22,637 nucleotides of DNA from CAZWAP01 sp964632005 (GCA_964632005.1 CAZWAP010000037.1:1-22637), one strand, 5' to 3'. Counted from the stretch's first letter, positions 8,576 to 17,015 are shown. Numbers and translations are program-made. Notes: generated by a model from the sequence alone, not told the origin.

Positions 8576-11500
8576 TCATTTACCTTTACCAATACATAGT
8601 ACCTTACCATTCTTCAGCGAAAGATACAGTCGGCCGGCGGCGGCGATCAGGCCGTCGAAGACCGGCTCGTGCGCCAGCTTGTATGAGGCCAGTTTACTCC
8701 CATCCTGCGCCGATAGCGCCCAGAGCACCCCGCCCCGGCGTCCTTCAAAAGCAGCCAGCGGGTCGTTCGGGTCCACTGTGTCCGGCGGGCCTGCGACGAA
8801 AAGCGTCCCTTTTGCCAGCACCATCGAGGTCGCTCGTATCGGCACGGTCCTCGTCCAGAGCGCCTTTTGCGGCTTGCCCGTTTTGCGCAGCGGCCGGGTC
8901 CTGTCCCCCGCTGGGCTTTCGGCAGAGCCTCGGCGACCGGCCGCAAAGAGCGTGTATCCCTTGCCTCCTGGATGAAAGAAACTGCTGCGTGAGGTGCCGG
9001 GATAGGCCCGGATGCCATAGGCAGCCCTCTTGTCAAAGACCAGCAGCTGGGCGCCGATGGCCCCGTCGAGTAGCCACTGCGTCCTGTTAAACCAGCTCTC
9101 ATCCCGAAAGCCGCCCGTGGCGAGCAGAGGGCAGCCGGTGCCCGAACCCCGTCCGAAGACCCTTTCCTGCCGCATAAACACGGACGAGCCATCACTGACG
9201 AGAATATCCGCCAGCACACCCGGAATGCTCTTGTAATCACCCGCAGGCATTCTGCCCGTGTTGGGGTCGGGGCTGTAGATTACCTTTTCCTCCAGTATCT
9301 TGCCGGTCCTCGCTGCCAGGGCGTAAAGGTAGATTCCCCCGTCCAGATATGAAGAACGTCCTGCGGGAACGTAAGCGACATCCTCCACCACCAGGACGCT
9401 ACCGGGCACAGGCCAGGCTGATTCAAGCTGGCCAAATGCCCCGACCAGTCGTTCGCCCGGAGCGACCCTGCGTCGCCAGGCAAGCTGCCCGTCGCTCGCC
9501 CGCAGACAATACACCCAGCCGTCTGCCGAGCCGAACAGCACCAGATCATCGTATACCGTGGGCGGCGTCCCGACACGCCCGCCCGCGGTAAAGCTCCACA
9601 CTTCTCGGCCGTCACCGGCGTCAAGGGCGACAACCGTATGGCGATCGATGGATGCGACAAAGAGCTTTTCGCCCGCGACGACCGGCGGGCTGAGCCGGCC
9701 GCCAAGAGTCGTACTCCACGAGATCTCCAGATCAGTGGGGACCGCTGTCTGCGTCGAGCCGCTGCGAAGGTAGTCGTGGCGGAACGTGGGCCACTCATCT
9801 GGCCCGGCCGGGCTTGAATCTGATGGCTGGGTGCCGGTCTTCGTGTACGCCGGGCCGGTCTGCAAGTTCCCAGCCCTTTCCTGCGGGTTCGTTCTCGGCG
9901 AAGAATCGGCAGATCCGGCAGCCAGGGCAAAATAGCCGTTGAGCTTTGTGGCTATGTAGCAATCGCAGGGATGGGGCGTCAGATACAACAGACCGTTGCA
10001 CGGCATAACGCCGTACAGGCACGCCCCGCGGCCCCAGTGGTTCAGGTCCACCCGGCCGGACGCCAGGTCTACAAATTCCACCCCGCGCCGAGAACAAAGC
10101 AAAAAACGCTCCGTCGCCTTGTTGCGGTAGCAGCGATGGTGATGCCCGACGTCGAAGATCTGCTTGGTGGAAAGCCTTCGCCTCAGCTCGCCGGTCATAA
10201 GATCGAGCCCGATGACGGCATAGTCGACGTTGCTCTTATCTCGGATGTCGTGCCCTTGCATCTGGACCGGTTGATGTTCATGGACCCATACCAGCCCGTC
10301 AATCACGAAGACGTCCGGCTGCCAGTTGTGCGCCCAGCCTCCATACTGGTGCTTCCACAAAAACTTGCCGGTCTCCGCTCTGTAGGCGTAAAGGGTCCCT
10401 GGCAGGCTGTGCCAGGACCTTTTCTTCTTCATTTCCGGCTGCGCAAATAGCACCACATCGTCTTGATAAACCAGCACGCACATATCACTCATACGGATGC
10501 CGTATCCTACCCGATGCTCCTCGATCGGGGGACGAGGTACACGCCATCTTTCTCTGCCGGTCTTGACTTCGAGGCTCAGTATCGCGTCCTGGTCAACAAG
10601 GAAGACCGCGTCAGCTCCAGCAGCCAATTCCAGCCGGCCGAAGGGATCGGTGGAGTTGAACTTGCCGCGAAGCCCGGTGTACTCGCCTGTCCTCCAGAGA
10701 ACCTCGCCCGAGTCCGCATCGAGCACGCAGACGCTCTTTTTCACCGGGGGCATTTTGTGCTTCGAGGGCGTTCTCGCCTCCTGCGCGACTGAGAGTATCA
10801 GTAGGCCCTTGTAGTAGAGTATCTCGTCGGTGTTTTCCGTGCCTTTGTAAACCTTCAGGGTTCGGCCTGTGGCAGCGTCAAGGGCGGTCAGCGAAGCATT
10901 GAAACTCAGCGTAGTATATACGCGGTCACCCACGGCCACCAGTCTCTTGGGCAATTGAGGGGGTTCGTTGAAACGGCCCCGCCAGTCTCCGCTCCACTGG
11001 CTCCAGCCCCACTTTTCAATGCGACGCTTCCACAACAGCACGCCGTTGAAGGCGTCACGGGCCACCAGAACCCACTTATCCGGCACACTTCCGTCCAGAG
11101 ACGACGGGGCCTCGTCGGAGATATAGAACAGCCGACCCCCGCCAGAAACCATGGCCGTTGTGCTCGGAACGGTGTCGTGGTGCCGTTGCCACAGCGGCCC
11201 GGCATTCCACTGGATTCGGCGGGGTGGACCGACGACCCGATCCCGGGCTACTGCATTGCCGCTGGCATCGTGCAGCCAGTGAGTCCACTGGTCGATCTGC
11301 TCAGGCCACGGTTTGACTACCTTGGTCCACTTACCCCTCTTACTGATGTATGCCGTGCCGCCAGGGACCAGGACCCGCATAACCTCTTTGATGGAGACCG
11401 GCGGCGGAGCCTCCCAGACAAGCAGGTTGACGAGATTTTCGGCATAGGGCAGCCTGCCCCCTGACCAGACGGCGGCCGATACCCTGCCGTAGATACCGAG

Positions 11501-11755
11501 CGATTGAATGTACCGGCGTGCTTTGGCCACCTGGTCGGCGTCACGGTCCAGGCCGTGAACGAGGTAACGCCCGTCTTTTCCCAGGGCGGCGGTGAGCCTG
11601 CCATCGGCACAACCAACGTGCACAATCAGACCGCCGCTTACACCGCTGGACTCAAGGATCCTCTCGGCCCGCTGAGCATCAACGGCGGGCACTTCAGCCG
11701 GCACAACCGGCGCCAGAACTCCCACTACCACAAGCCAGATCGTCATCATGTCCAC
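8576..11755 (-). CDS. Secreted methyltransferase-like/PQQ-propeller fusion protein, paralogue B
   Basis: 1,059 residues with the same architecture as its neighbours: signal peptide (IWLVVVGVLAPVVPA), methyltransferase-like domain with motif I LIVHVGCADGRLT (about 43-55) and MRVLVPGGTAYI, propeller 1, the Cys/His segment CLYGVMPCNG...PHPCDC (first Cys about 579), then propeller 2 from EWPTFRHD (about 650). Here the middle Gly of GxGxG is Ala and one SCAC serine/alanine pair has changed (PCDC). The start is uncertain: GTG at 11755 has a weak GGGA upstream, and the ATG codons at 11749 and 11746 are alternatives that all keep the signal peptide. The gene begins 25 bp after paralogue C ends and stops 16 bp before paralogue A starts, so the three are very probably one operon formed by tandem duplication. 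The role is unknown; a receptor, scaffold or enzyme for extracellular glycan is inference only. Confidence 0.83.
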   Translation of the reverse strand: MDMMTIWLVVVGVLAPVVPAEVPAVDAQRAERILESSGVSGGLIVHVGCADGRLTAALGKDGRYLVHGLDRDADQVAKARRYIQSLGIYGRVSAAVWSGGRLPYAENLVNLLVWEAPPPVSIKEVMRVLVPGGTAYISKRGKWTKVVKPWPEQIDQWTHWLHDASGNAVARDRVVGPPRRIQWNAGPLWQRHHDTVPSTTAMVSGGGRLFYISDEAPSSLDGSVPDKWVLVARDAFNGVLLWKRRIEKWGWSQWSGDWRGRFNEPPQLPKRLVAVGDRVYTTLSFNASLTALDAATGRTLKVYKGTENTDEILYYKGLLILSVAQEARTPSKHKMPPVKKSVCVLDADSGEVLWRTGEYTGLRGKFNSTDPFGRLELAAGADAVFLVDQDAILSLEVKTGRERWRVPRPPIEEHRVGYGIRMSDMCVLVYQDDVVLFAQPEMKKKRSWHSLPGTLYAYRAETGKFLWKHQYGGWAHNWQPDVFVIDGLVWVHEHQPVQMQGHDIRDKSNVDYAVIGLDLMTGELRRRLSTKQIFDVGHHHRCYRNKATERFLLCSRRGVEFVDLASGRVDLNHWGRGACLYGVMPCNGLLYLTPHPCDCYIATKLNGYFALAAGSADSSPRTNPQERAGNLQTGPAYTKTGTQPSDSSPAGPDEWPTFRHDYLRSGSTQTAVPTDLEISWSTTLGGRLSPPVVAGEKLFVASIDRHTVVALDAGDGREVWSFTAGGRVGTPPTVYDDLVLFGSADGWVYCLRASDGQLAWRRRVAPGERLVGAFGQLESAWPVPGSVLVVEDVAYVPAGRSSYLDGGIYLYALAARTGKILEEKVIYSPDPNTGRMPAGDYKSIPGVLADILVSDGSSVFMRQERVFGRGSGTGCPLLATGGFRDESWFNRTQWLLDGAIGAQLLVFDKRAAYGIRAYPGTSRSSFFHPGGKGYTLFAAGRRGSAESPAGDRTRPLRKTGKPQKALWTRTVPIRATSMVLAKGTLFVAGPPDTVDPNDPLAAFEGRRGGVLWALSAQDGSKLASYKLAHEPVFDGLIAAAGRLYLSLKNGKVLCIGKGK

Positions 11756-11780
11756 AACTTTCCCGCGTAGTCGTTTCGCT

Positions 11781-14700
11781 TTAGTTGCCGTTGCCCATGC
11801 ACAGCAATCGGCCTGCCTTCATAGAAATATACAGTCGGCCATTTGCCCCGGCCATCCCGTCCCACGTAGGTATGGTTTCGAGCTTATACTCGGCCAGTTT
11901 TCGCCCGTCCGAGACCGAGACCACCTGCAGCAGGGCGCCCTGCCGGCCTTCCAGGGCTTCGGTCTGCCGGTGCAGTTGCCTCTGGATGGCAGCGCTGTTG
12001 TAGTTGGCGAAGACCTCTTCCTCGTCGATTATATCAGGCGGACCGGCGATGAACAGCTTATCGCCGGCCAGGACCATGGCCCGCACGTAAAGAGGCACCT
12101 CTTTGGACCAGCGGTAAGCAGGCCTGATAGTGGGGGCCTTGGAACGTTTGGGATTCTGCTTGCGCCGGGCCTGCCGATTCTCGGGTCGATTCCGGGCTGC
12201 CGGCCTGACAGTCTGAGGCTTTTTCGAGGCGGCGAACAGGTGGTACTCCATCGGCGTGGTCCACTTGTAGTACTCGTACTTTCGCCCGTACCCGTAAACG
12301 TTATCCTTGCCGACGACCAGTATGCGCCCCGCGGGCACCAACCTGCCTGCACGCGGCCAGCCGCCAGCACCAGATGCTATGCTCTTGCCGTAAATGAAGT
12401 ATGCCCGATGGAACCACGAGCCGTCCAGAAAACCGGTGGGGCAGAACAGGTGAACTTCCGGGCCGAGCTGGTCGCTAACATCAGTCGGGCCGATCCGTGT
12501 CCGCCTGCCGGTCATATCGAACTCCTGGGTGCGCATATAGACAAAGCGCCCGTCGCTGGAGAGTATGTCCGGCAGCGCGGTGGGCATATTCAGCGTGCTG
12601 ACGTGGACCTGCAGGTTTTCGCCTGTCTTAGGGTCGCGGTCGTCGAGGATGGTCTCTGAAAGTACCTGGCCGGTCAATGGGTGGAGCCTGAGCATCCGCA
12701 TTCCACCGTCGAGGAACATTGACCTTCCGGCCACGCAATAGAGCTGGCCGTCCTCGACGAGCACGCTGCCGTGGACCGGCCAGACCGACTCGAGCTGCTC
12801 GAAAGCCATAATACGGCGGTCAAGCGGAGCCGCGCGGAATCGCCAGGCCAGGGCCCCGTCGGAGGCGTTCAGGCAATAGACGTGCCCGTCGGCCGAGCCG
12901 AAGAGCACGGCGTCGCCGTATATCGTGGGGGGTGAGTCCACTCTTGCGCCGGCCACAAAGCTCCACAGGATCTTCCCGGAACCGGCGTCAAGGGCATATA
13001 GCGTATGCGTATCGACCGAGGCCACGAAGACCTTGCCCCGGGCGACGACCGGGCTGCTGAGCCGGCCGGGTAGTTCCGCTTGCCACTTACGCTTGAGCTC
13101 CCCGGGCACCGGTATCCCCGCACAACTGCTGCGCCTGGCATCGCAGCGGTACGTTGGCCAGTCTCCCGGGCGCGGGGGACTTGATTCGGGCCCTCTGATC
13201 TTGCCGTACGCCGGCCCGCGCCAGAGCCGCTCATCGGCCGGTATCTTCTTCGGCGCCTCTGCTGCCGGGGGCTTCGCCGCCAGCGCGTTGAAGCCGTACA
13301 ACTTGGCATCCAGGTAGCAGGCGCAGGAATGTGGCGGCGCATAGACCAGCCCGTTGCACGGCATAATCCCGTAGAGGCAGCCGCCCCGGACCCAGTGGTG
13401 CGGAATCCAGTGCTTGTTTCTGAAGTCAACGAACTCGATGCCCGTTCTTGATGGCAACAGCCAGCGGTCGGTAGCCCTTGCGCGGTAGCAGCGATGGTGG
13501 AACCAGTGGGTCTTGACGTCGGGTGGGAATTGGCTCTTGATCTGCCCGGTCTGCACGTCCCGCCCGACGAATATGCCGGAGTCTTTACCGCCTGCGATCG
13601 CGCCGGACCACACCAGCCCCCCGGTAACCAGGAGATCTTCGGGCGAATTGTGTCCGCCCTTGAGATGCTCCCCCGTCCACAGCTTCTTGCCGGTCTGAGC
13701 TGCCAGAGCAGTCATAGACCTGTCGCCGCCCGCAAAGAGAACCACGTCTTCGTACACCACCAGGGTCGGCCCGAAGTTGGTCGGGATGGATGCCCGCCTT
13801 GGGACAGGTTCCGAAGCCCAGACCTGCTGGCCGCTGGCACGGTCGAGGCGCACTATCTTTTCTCCATCGTGAAAGTACACGGCGTCGGCCCCGGCGGCAA
13901 GGGTAAGCGGGACCACTCGATATTTCCTGGCCCAGAGTGTCCGGCCGGTCTTTGCTTCAATGGCCTCGATCTGTCTCGGGCGTTCATCCCACGGCCACTC
14001 ATTTGCCACGCGGGTCTTGGCCTGGCCGATGTTATTGACCCGGGGGGCGTACTCGTTGTAGTTCATAGGCGAGTCGTTGACGAGCACAAAGAGGATACCA
14101 TCGCGGGTGATGAGCTCTTCGGTTGCGCTGGTACCCTGGAAGGTCCGGAGCGTTTTGCCCGTGGCCGCGTCGAGGGCCGTCAGGGGAGCCTGGAAACCGA
14201 GCGTGACGTAAACCGTATCCTCCACGGCGACCAGCCGGCGAGGCAGGTGGGCCGGCCCGCTCTTGAAGGGCCATAAATGCGTGTGCCACGTTGGAATCGG
14301 TCGCTTCCAGAGGATGGTACCGTTGAAGGCGTCTCTGGCGATAAGCGTCCGCTTCTGGGGCAGCTCAATGATCGCGGTCGGCCCTTCATCGAAGATGTAG
14401 AAGATCCGTCCGTTCGCCGAAACCAGCGCACTGAGGCTTGCCATACGGTCGTGATGCCGCGACCACCGCGGGCTGCCGACCCACTGCAGCCGGGCGGGCG
14501 GGCCAACAAGCAGGTCGTGGGAGACGGCGTTGTTCGATGCGTCGTGCAGATAATGCGTCCACTCGTCCATTTCTTCGGGCCTGGGCTTGACGGTCTTTGT
14601 CCATTTCCCGCCCTTCTTTATGTAAGCTATTCCGTGCGGCGCCAGCACGCGCATCACCTCGTCCATAGGTACCCTGCCGAGCCCCTCTGAAACAACCAGG

Positions 14701-15041
14701 TTGACCAGGTTGTCCGCGTAAGGCAGGCTCTGACCCGTCAGCATTTCGATCGAGACGCCGCTGCCGTAGCAACCGAGCGACCGGAGGTAATCACGGGCAA
14801 GCTGGACGTTCCTGGCATCTGCATCCAGGCCGTGAACGATGAAGCTCTCACCTGCGTGCAGAGCCGCCGTAAGTTTTCCATCTCCGCAGCCGATATGCAC
14901 CACGAGTCCTCCCTTGAGGCCCGTTGCCTTGAGGATTTCGCGCCCCTGGAGTGTTTGCTTGTAAGGTTTTGCAGTTGAGATGTTGCATAGTACTGCCAGA
15001 ATACAGGCCGTCTTGGTAATCAGTTGCTTTGATCTGGTCAT
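11781..15041 (-). CDS. Secreted methyltransferase-like/PQQ-propeller fusion protein, paralogue C (first gene of operon)
   Basis: 1,086 residues. A signal peptide (LITKTACILAVLCNISTA) is followed by a methyltransferase-like domain whose motif I, VVHIGCGDGKLT (48-59), is the only one of the three that keeps a complete GxGxG, and by the usual acidic HGLDAD and MRVLAPHGIAYI. Propeller 1 ends with the shared CLYGIMPCNG...PPHSCAC segment (first Cys about 555); propeller 2 begins at DWPTYRCD (about 625). The frame stays open upstream to 15158, but the extra 39 residues run into the mobile-element repeat and precede the signal peptide. TTAGGACAG lies about nine bases before the ATG at 15041, so I start there. 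It is the first gene of the minus-strand array, with a promoter candidate at 15094-15122. Domain identity is clear; activity and ligand are unknown. Confidence 0.85.
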   Translation of the reverse strand: MTRSKQLITKTACILAVLCNISTAKPYKQTLQGREILKATGLKGGLVVHIGCGDGKLTAALHAGESFIVHGLDADARNVQLARDYLRSLGCYGSGVSIEMLTGQSLPYADNLVNLVVSEGLGRVPMDEVMRVLAPHGIAYIKKGGKWTKTVKPRPEEMDEWTHYLHDASNNAVSHDLLVGPPARLQWVGSPRWSRHHDRMASLSALVSANGRIFYIFDEGPTAIIELPQKRTLIARDAFNGTILWKRPIPTWHTHLWPFKSGPAHLPRRLVAVEDTVYVTLGFQAPLTALDAATGKTLRTFQGTSATEELITRDGILFVLVNDSPMNYNEYAPRVNNIGQAKTRVANEWPWDERPRQIEAIEAKTGRTLWARKYRVVPLTLAAGADAVYFHDGEKIVRLDRASGQQVWASEPVPRRASIPTNFGPTLVVYEDVVLFAGGDRSMTALAAQTGKKLWTGEHLKGGHNSPEDLLVTGGLVWSGAIAGGKDSGIFVGRDVQTGQIKSQFPPDVKTHWFHHRCYRARATDRWLLPSRTGIEFVDFRNKHWIPHHWVRGGCLYGIMPCNGLVYAPPHSCACYLDAKLYGFNALAAKPPAAEAPKKIPADERLWRGPAYGKIRGPESSPPRPGDWPTYRCDARRSSCAGIPVPGELKRKWQAELPGRLSSPVVARGKVFVASVDTHTLYALDAGSGKILWSFVAGARVDSPPTIYGDAVLFGSADGHVYCLNASDGALAWRFRAAPLDRRIMAFEQLESVWPVHGSVLVEDGQLYCVAGRSMFLDGGMRMLRLHPLTGQVLSETILDDRDPKTGENLQVHVSTLNMPTALPDILSSDGRFVYMRTQEFDMTGRRTRIGPTDVSDQLGPEVHLFCPTGFLDGSWFHRAYFIYGKSIASGAGGWPRAGRLVPAGRILVVGKDNVYGYGRKYEYYKWTTPMEYHLFAASKKPQTVRPAARNRPENRQARRKQNPKRSKAPTIRPAYRWSKEVPLYVRAMVLAGDKLFIAGPPDIIDEEEVFANYNSAAIQRQLHRQTEALEGRQGALLQVVSVSDGRKLAEYKLETIPTWDGMAGANGRLYISMKAGRLLCMGNGN

Positions 15042-15093
15042 AATAAACTGTCCTAAATTGGGATTTGTTGGTAAATGAATCTGACCTCTAATA

Positions 15094-15122
15094 ATCTTAT
15101 TGGAAAACTCACCACAAATCAA
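15094..15122 (-). promoter_or_regulatory. Candidate sigma-70-type promoter of the methyltransferase-propeller operon
   Basis: On the minus strand, TTGATT (15122-15117) is followed after 17 bases by TAAGAT (15099-15094); each box matches four of six consensus bases. It lies about 53 bases before the paralogue C start and only 10 bases from the edge of the IS3-derived repeat, so the repeat forms its immediate upstream sequence. Confidence 0.45.
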
Positions 15123-15132
15123 ATCTTGACTT

Positions 15133-15410
15133 TGATCTGACCCCGTTTTATGTACCACATTGAATTAGAGAATTCCCGACGTTATCTGTCGTGTATCCTC
15201 CAGGAAGAGGGCTCGCTGATGCCAAGCTCTCCCGGCAGGTCTGTTCGACCGTCCCGCCCTGGGCAACGGTCACGTCGGCCTGCTGAAGCATTCGAACGAT
15301 CTGTTCTGGTGAGTGGTTCTTTCGTTTCATTGAGAGCATCCTTCCATCAAAAAGCCTTCACTTTCCAGGATACTCTCTAATCCCTACTGGTACAATTTTC
15401 GCAGGTCACA
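15133..15410 (-). mobile_element. Inverted-repeat copy 1: decayed, internally deleted IS3-family element
   Basis: This 278-bp segment is the reverse complement of 16643-16920 with no length difference (paired positions always sum to 32053) and only scattered mismatches, mostly near the 15380-15410 end. Its outer end reads TGATCTGACCCC. It holds the 5' part of an IS3-type orfA followed directly by what looks like the right end of the element, so the centre has been lost. Another end-like fragment (CGGGGGTCACATCAAAAG) lies at 15475-15492. Confidence 0.8.
15148..15339 (-). pseudogene. Truncated, frameshifted IS3-family orfA (copy 1)
   Basis: The reading frame encodes MKRKNHSPEQIVRMLQQADV and TVEQTCRE, the HTH start of an IS3-family OrfA transposase (inner ATG at 15330). 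After CRE two extra bases (GAGAG where GAG is expected) shift the frame; removing them restores ELGISEPSSWR, close to the family's ELGISEATYYRWR. The rest of orfA and all of orfB are missing. No function is expected. Confidence 0.75.
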
Positions 15411-15616
15411 TCAAGCTGTCCAAACAGCACAGGGTGATCCACGGCCGGCGGACCCGCCGGGACCTGTCTTATCAGCGGGGGTCACATCAAAAGGAGAAAT
15501 TCGTCAAATTTTTTCTCGGGCGAATCTGTTCGCTGTAAGTGCTTTTTTGGCAATCACTTACCCCCCCCCCATCCGCAGGCAAGCCGAAAAAACCAGTTTT
15601 TAGCCGAATCTTCTCC

Positions 15617-15646
15617 TTGACAAGCCATATTTAGTCTTGTTAACAT
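15617..15646 (+). promoter_or_regulatory. Candidate sigma-70-type promoter of the PEP-CTERM gene
   Basis: TTGACA (15617-15622, perfect) and TAACAT (15641-15646, four of six) are separated by 18 bases. Transcription would start near 15653, leaving a leader of about 155 bases. I did not recognise a riboswitch in the leader. A run of ten C at 15561-15570 lies upstream. The stretch 15411-15616 holds no gene I can support. Confidence 0.5.
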
Positions 15647-15809
15647 AGGAGGCGTTGGCAGTTTACGTAATCTACTGTTGGATCGGAAATGGGTGAAAGG
15701 TCATGGAGGAGGTGGTAACCCCTTCTCGCTCAATTTTTTGGCGCGTGGCGTCGGCAATTGTAGTGTTCTATTAAATTTTGGTTGGAGGTTAGTATTAAGG
15801 AGCTTTCAA

Positions 15810-16505
15810 ATGAAGAATCTGAAGATGTCAACTTTGATGGTAGCGGTGCTTACAATGTTTTTGTGCAGTGCTGTACAGGCTGACTTGCTCAGTGGACTAT
15901 CGGATATCACAGTCTTCACTGATCCTGCTGACAACACGAAAAGCTTGACCAGCCTGACATTTGACGGGACAACGTATAATGTCGCCGCTGGTGATCTGGT
16001 AAATGGTACAACGACGAGGTTCGACAGCTCCGGCACACCGGTTGACGAAGCCTCACAGGCATACAATATAGCCATTGCCCCCAACGCAGACAACTTCCAG
16101 CTTACATTCATTTCGAACTACAAGAATAAGCTTTTGCCGAACATTTCGAGTCTCGACAACTTAGCCTACCAGGAGACGATCTTTCCGTTCCTGGTGAGCA
16201 CTATCTTCGTGCTCGAGAATGGCGGCAATGATAACGGTACTGTTCAGGCCATTCTGGCTGATAGTTCGCTGGGAGAAGCGCTGACACTTACGAAAAACGG
16301 CGCACCTTACGCCGATACGGGAGTCGAGACGGTAGGCCAGCATGCCTTTGGATATGTTTTAACAACGGACGTGCCTGTTATGGGGCTGCGAATCACCGCG
16401 CCGGGTCACGATACGCTTAGTATTTCGGCGCCTGTTCCGGAGCCGGCTACTATGGCTCTTCTGGCACTTGGCGGTCTTGGGCTTATCCGTCGTCGTAAAG
16501 GATGA
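15810..16505 (+). CDS. PEP-CTERM sorting-domain protein of unknown function
   Basis: A 231-residue exported protein. Residues 1-22 are a signal peptide (MKNLKMSTLMVAVLTMFLCSAVQA region). The passenger is an unrecognised, mostly polar domain without cysteines, rich in Thr, Asn and Asp, probably beta-structured. The C-terminus carries the PEP-CTERM signal: VPEPATMALL, a short hydrophobic stretch, then IRRRKG. In other bacteria this tag is cut by an exosortase and is linked to surface or extracellular-matrix export; no exosortase gene is in this window. The start is chosen because TAAGGAG lies seven bases before this ATG and the signal peptide begins here. The gene has its own promoter and terminator and lies between the two inverted repeats, in AT-richer sequence than the flanking operons, so it may have arrived as cargo or been trapped between two insertions. 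Confidence 0.88.
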   Translation: MKNLKMSTLMVAVLTMFLCSAVQADLLSGLSDITVFTDPADNTKSLTSLTFDGTTYNVAAGDLVNGTTTRFDSSGTPVDEASQAYNIAIAPNADNFQLTFISNYKNKLLPNISSLDNLAYQETIFPFLVSTIFVLENGGNDNGTVQAILADSSLGEALTLTKNGAPYADTGVETVGQHAFGYVLTTDVPVMGLRITAPGHDTLSISAPVPEPATMALLALGGLGLIRRRKG

Positions 16506-16567
16506 CAATAAATTTTCTCGACTTTTGCCCTTGCCGGCATTGAATTGAACGGATAAAGGTTTAAACT

Positions 16568-16610
16568 TGCCGATAGCCGTTACGGCTGTCGGCATATTTT
16601 TTTGTTTTTT
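16568..16610 (+). terminator. Rho-independent terminator after the PEP-CTERM gene
   Basis: A 12-bp stem, TGCCGATAGCCG / CGGCTGTCGGCA (one G-U type position), with a TTA loop, is followed by TA and a T-rich tract interrupted by a single G. It lies 63 bases after the stop codon. Confidence 0.9.
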
Positions 16611-16642
16611 GCGAGTCTAATTGATCTGACCCCCGAAAATGA

Positions 16643-16920
16643 CGTGACCCCCGAAAACTGTACCAGTACGAATTAGAGAGTATCCTGGAAAGTGATGCTT
16701 TTTTGATGGAAGGATGCTCTCAATGAAACGAAAGAACCACTCACCAGAACAGATCGTTCGAATGCTTCAGCAGGCCGACGTGACCGTTGCCCAGGGCGGG
16801 ACGGTCGAACAGACCTGCCGGGAGAGCTTGGCATCAGCGAGCCCTCTTCCTGGAGGATACACGACAGATAACGTCGGGAATTCTCTAATTCAATGTGGTA
16901 CATAAAACGGGGTCAGATCA
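16643..16920 (+). mobile_element. Inverted-repeat copy 2: decayed, internally deleted IS3-family element
   Basis: Second copy of the 278-bp repeat, in the opposite orientation to 15133-15410. An extra TGATCTGACCCC at 16622 and GGGGTCAGATCA at 16909-16920 form 12-bp perfect terminal inverted repeats around a 299-bp unit. Sub-terminal sequences near 16645-16680 and 16880-16915 are also imperfect inverted repeats (CGAATTAGAGAG / GAATTAGAGAA), as expected for the two ends of one IS. No target-site duplication can be seen (AAT on the left, GTT on the right). Confidence 0.8.
16714..16905 (+). pseudogene. Truncated, frameshifted IS3-family orfA (copy 2)
   Basis: It encodes the same 63 residues as copy 1, including the same two-base insertion after TCRE (near 16822), and ends at the same TAA inside the right terminal repeat. 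The natural orfA start is probably the inner ATG at 16723. Because both copies share the lesion and the internal deletion, they derive from one already defective element. Confidence 0.75.
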
Positions 16921-16945
16921 GTTCCATGCGGCGTGCTCCTTTCTG
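16917..16945 (-). pseudogene. Orphan ribosome-binding site and start codon cut off by IS-derived repeat
   Basis: On the minus strand AAAGGAG, eight bases, then ATG GAA C run straight into the repeat end, which supplies CTG ATC TGA. A strong SD and ATG with only four codons suggest a gene whose body was replaced when the repeat arrived or by a later deletion. The lost gene cannot be identified. Confidence 0.4.
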
Positions 16946-17015
16946 TTGAATGATACGCTAATCAAAAAACATTAGGATACACCGCTTTCATCATCCTTTC
17001 ATCCACAACTTTCGG

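Noticed and set aside
5242..15041. Reading the three propeller proteins as PQQ-dependent alcohol or glucose dehydrogenases
   Set aside because: They have PQQ-like blade repeats, but I see no quinone-binding dehydrogenase motifs, vicinal disulfide CC or haem CxxCH. The N-terminal fusion is also unlike those enzymes.
15561..15570. Ten-C tract as a phase-variation switch
   Set aside because: It lies about 50 bases upstream of the -35 box and outside any reading frame. A homopolymer this long could also be an assembly error.
15653..15809. Riboswitch in the PEP-CTERM leader
   Set aside because: The leader is long enough, but I could not match it to a cyclic-di-GMP, SAM or other known aptamer core.
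16622..16920. Target-site duplication for the IS-derived repeat
   Set aside because: Flanking bases differ (AAT and GTT for copy 2; CTT and GTT for the whole composite unit), so no duplication can be claimed.
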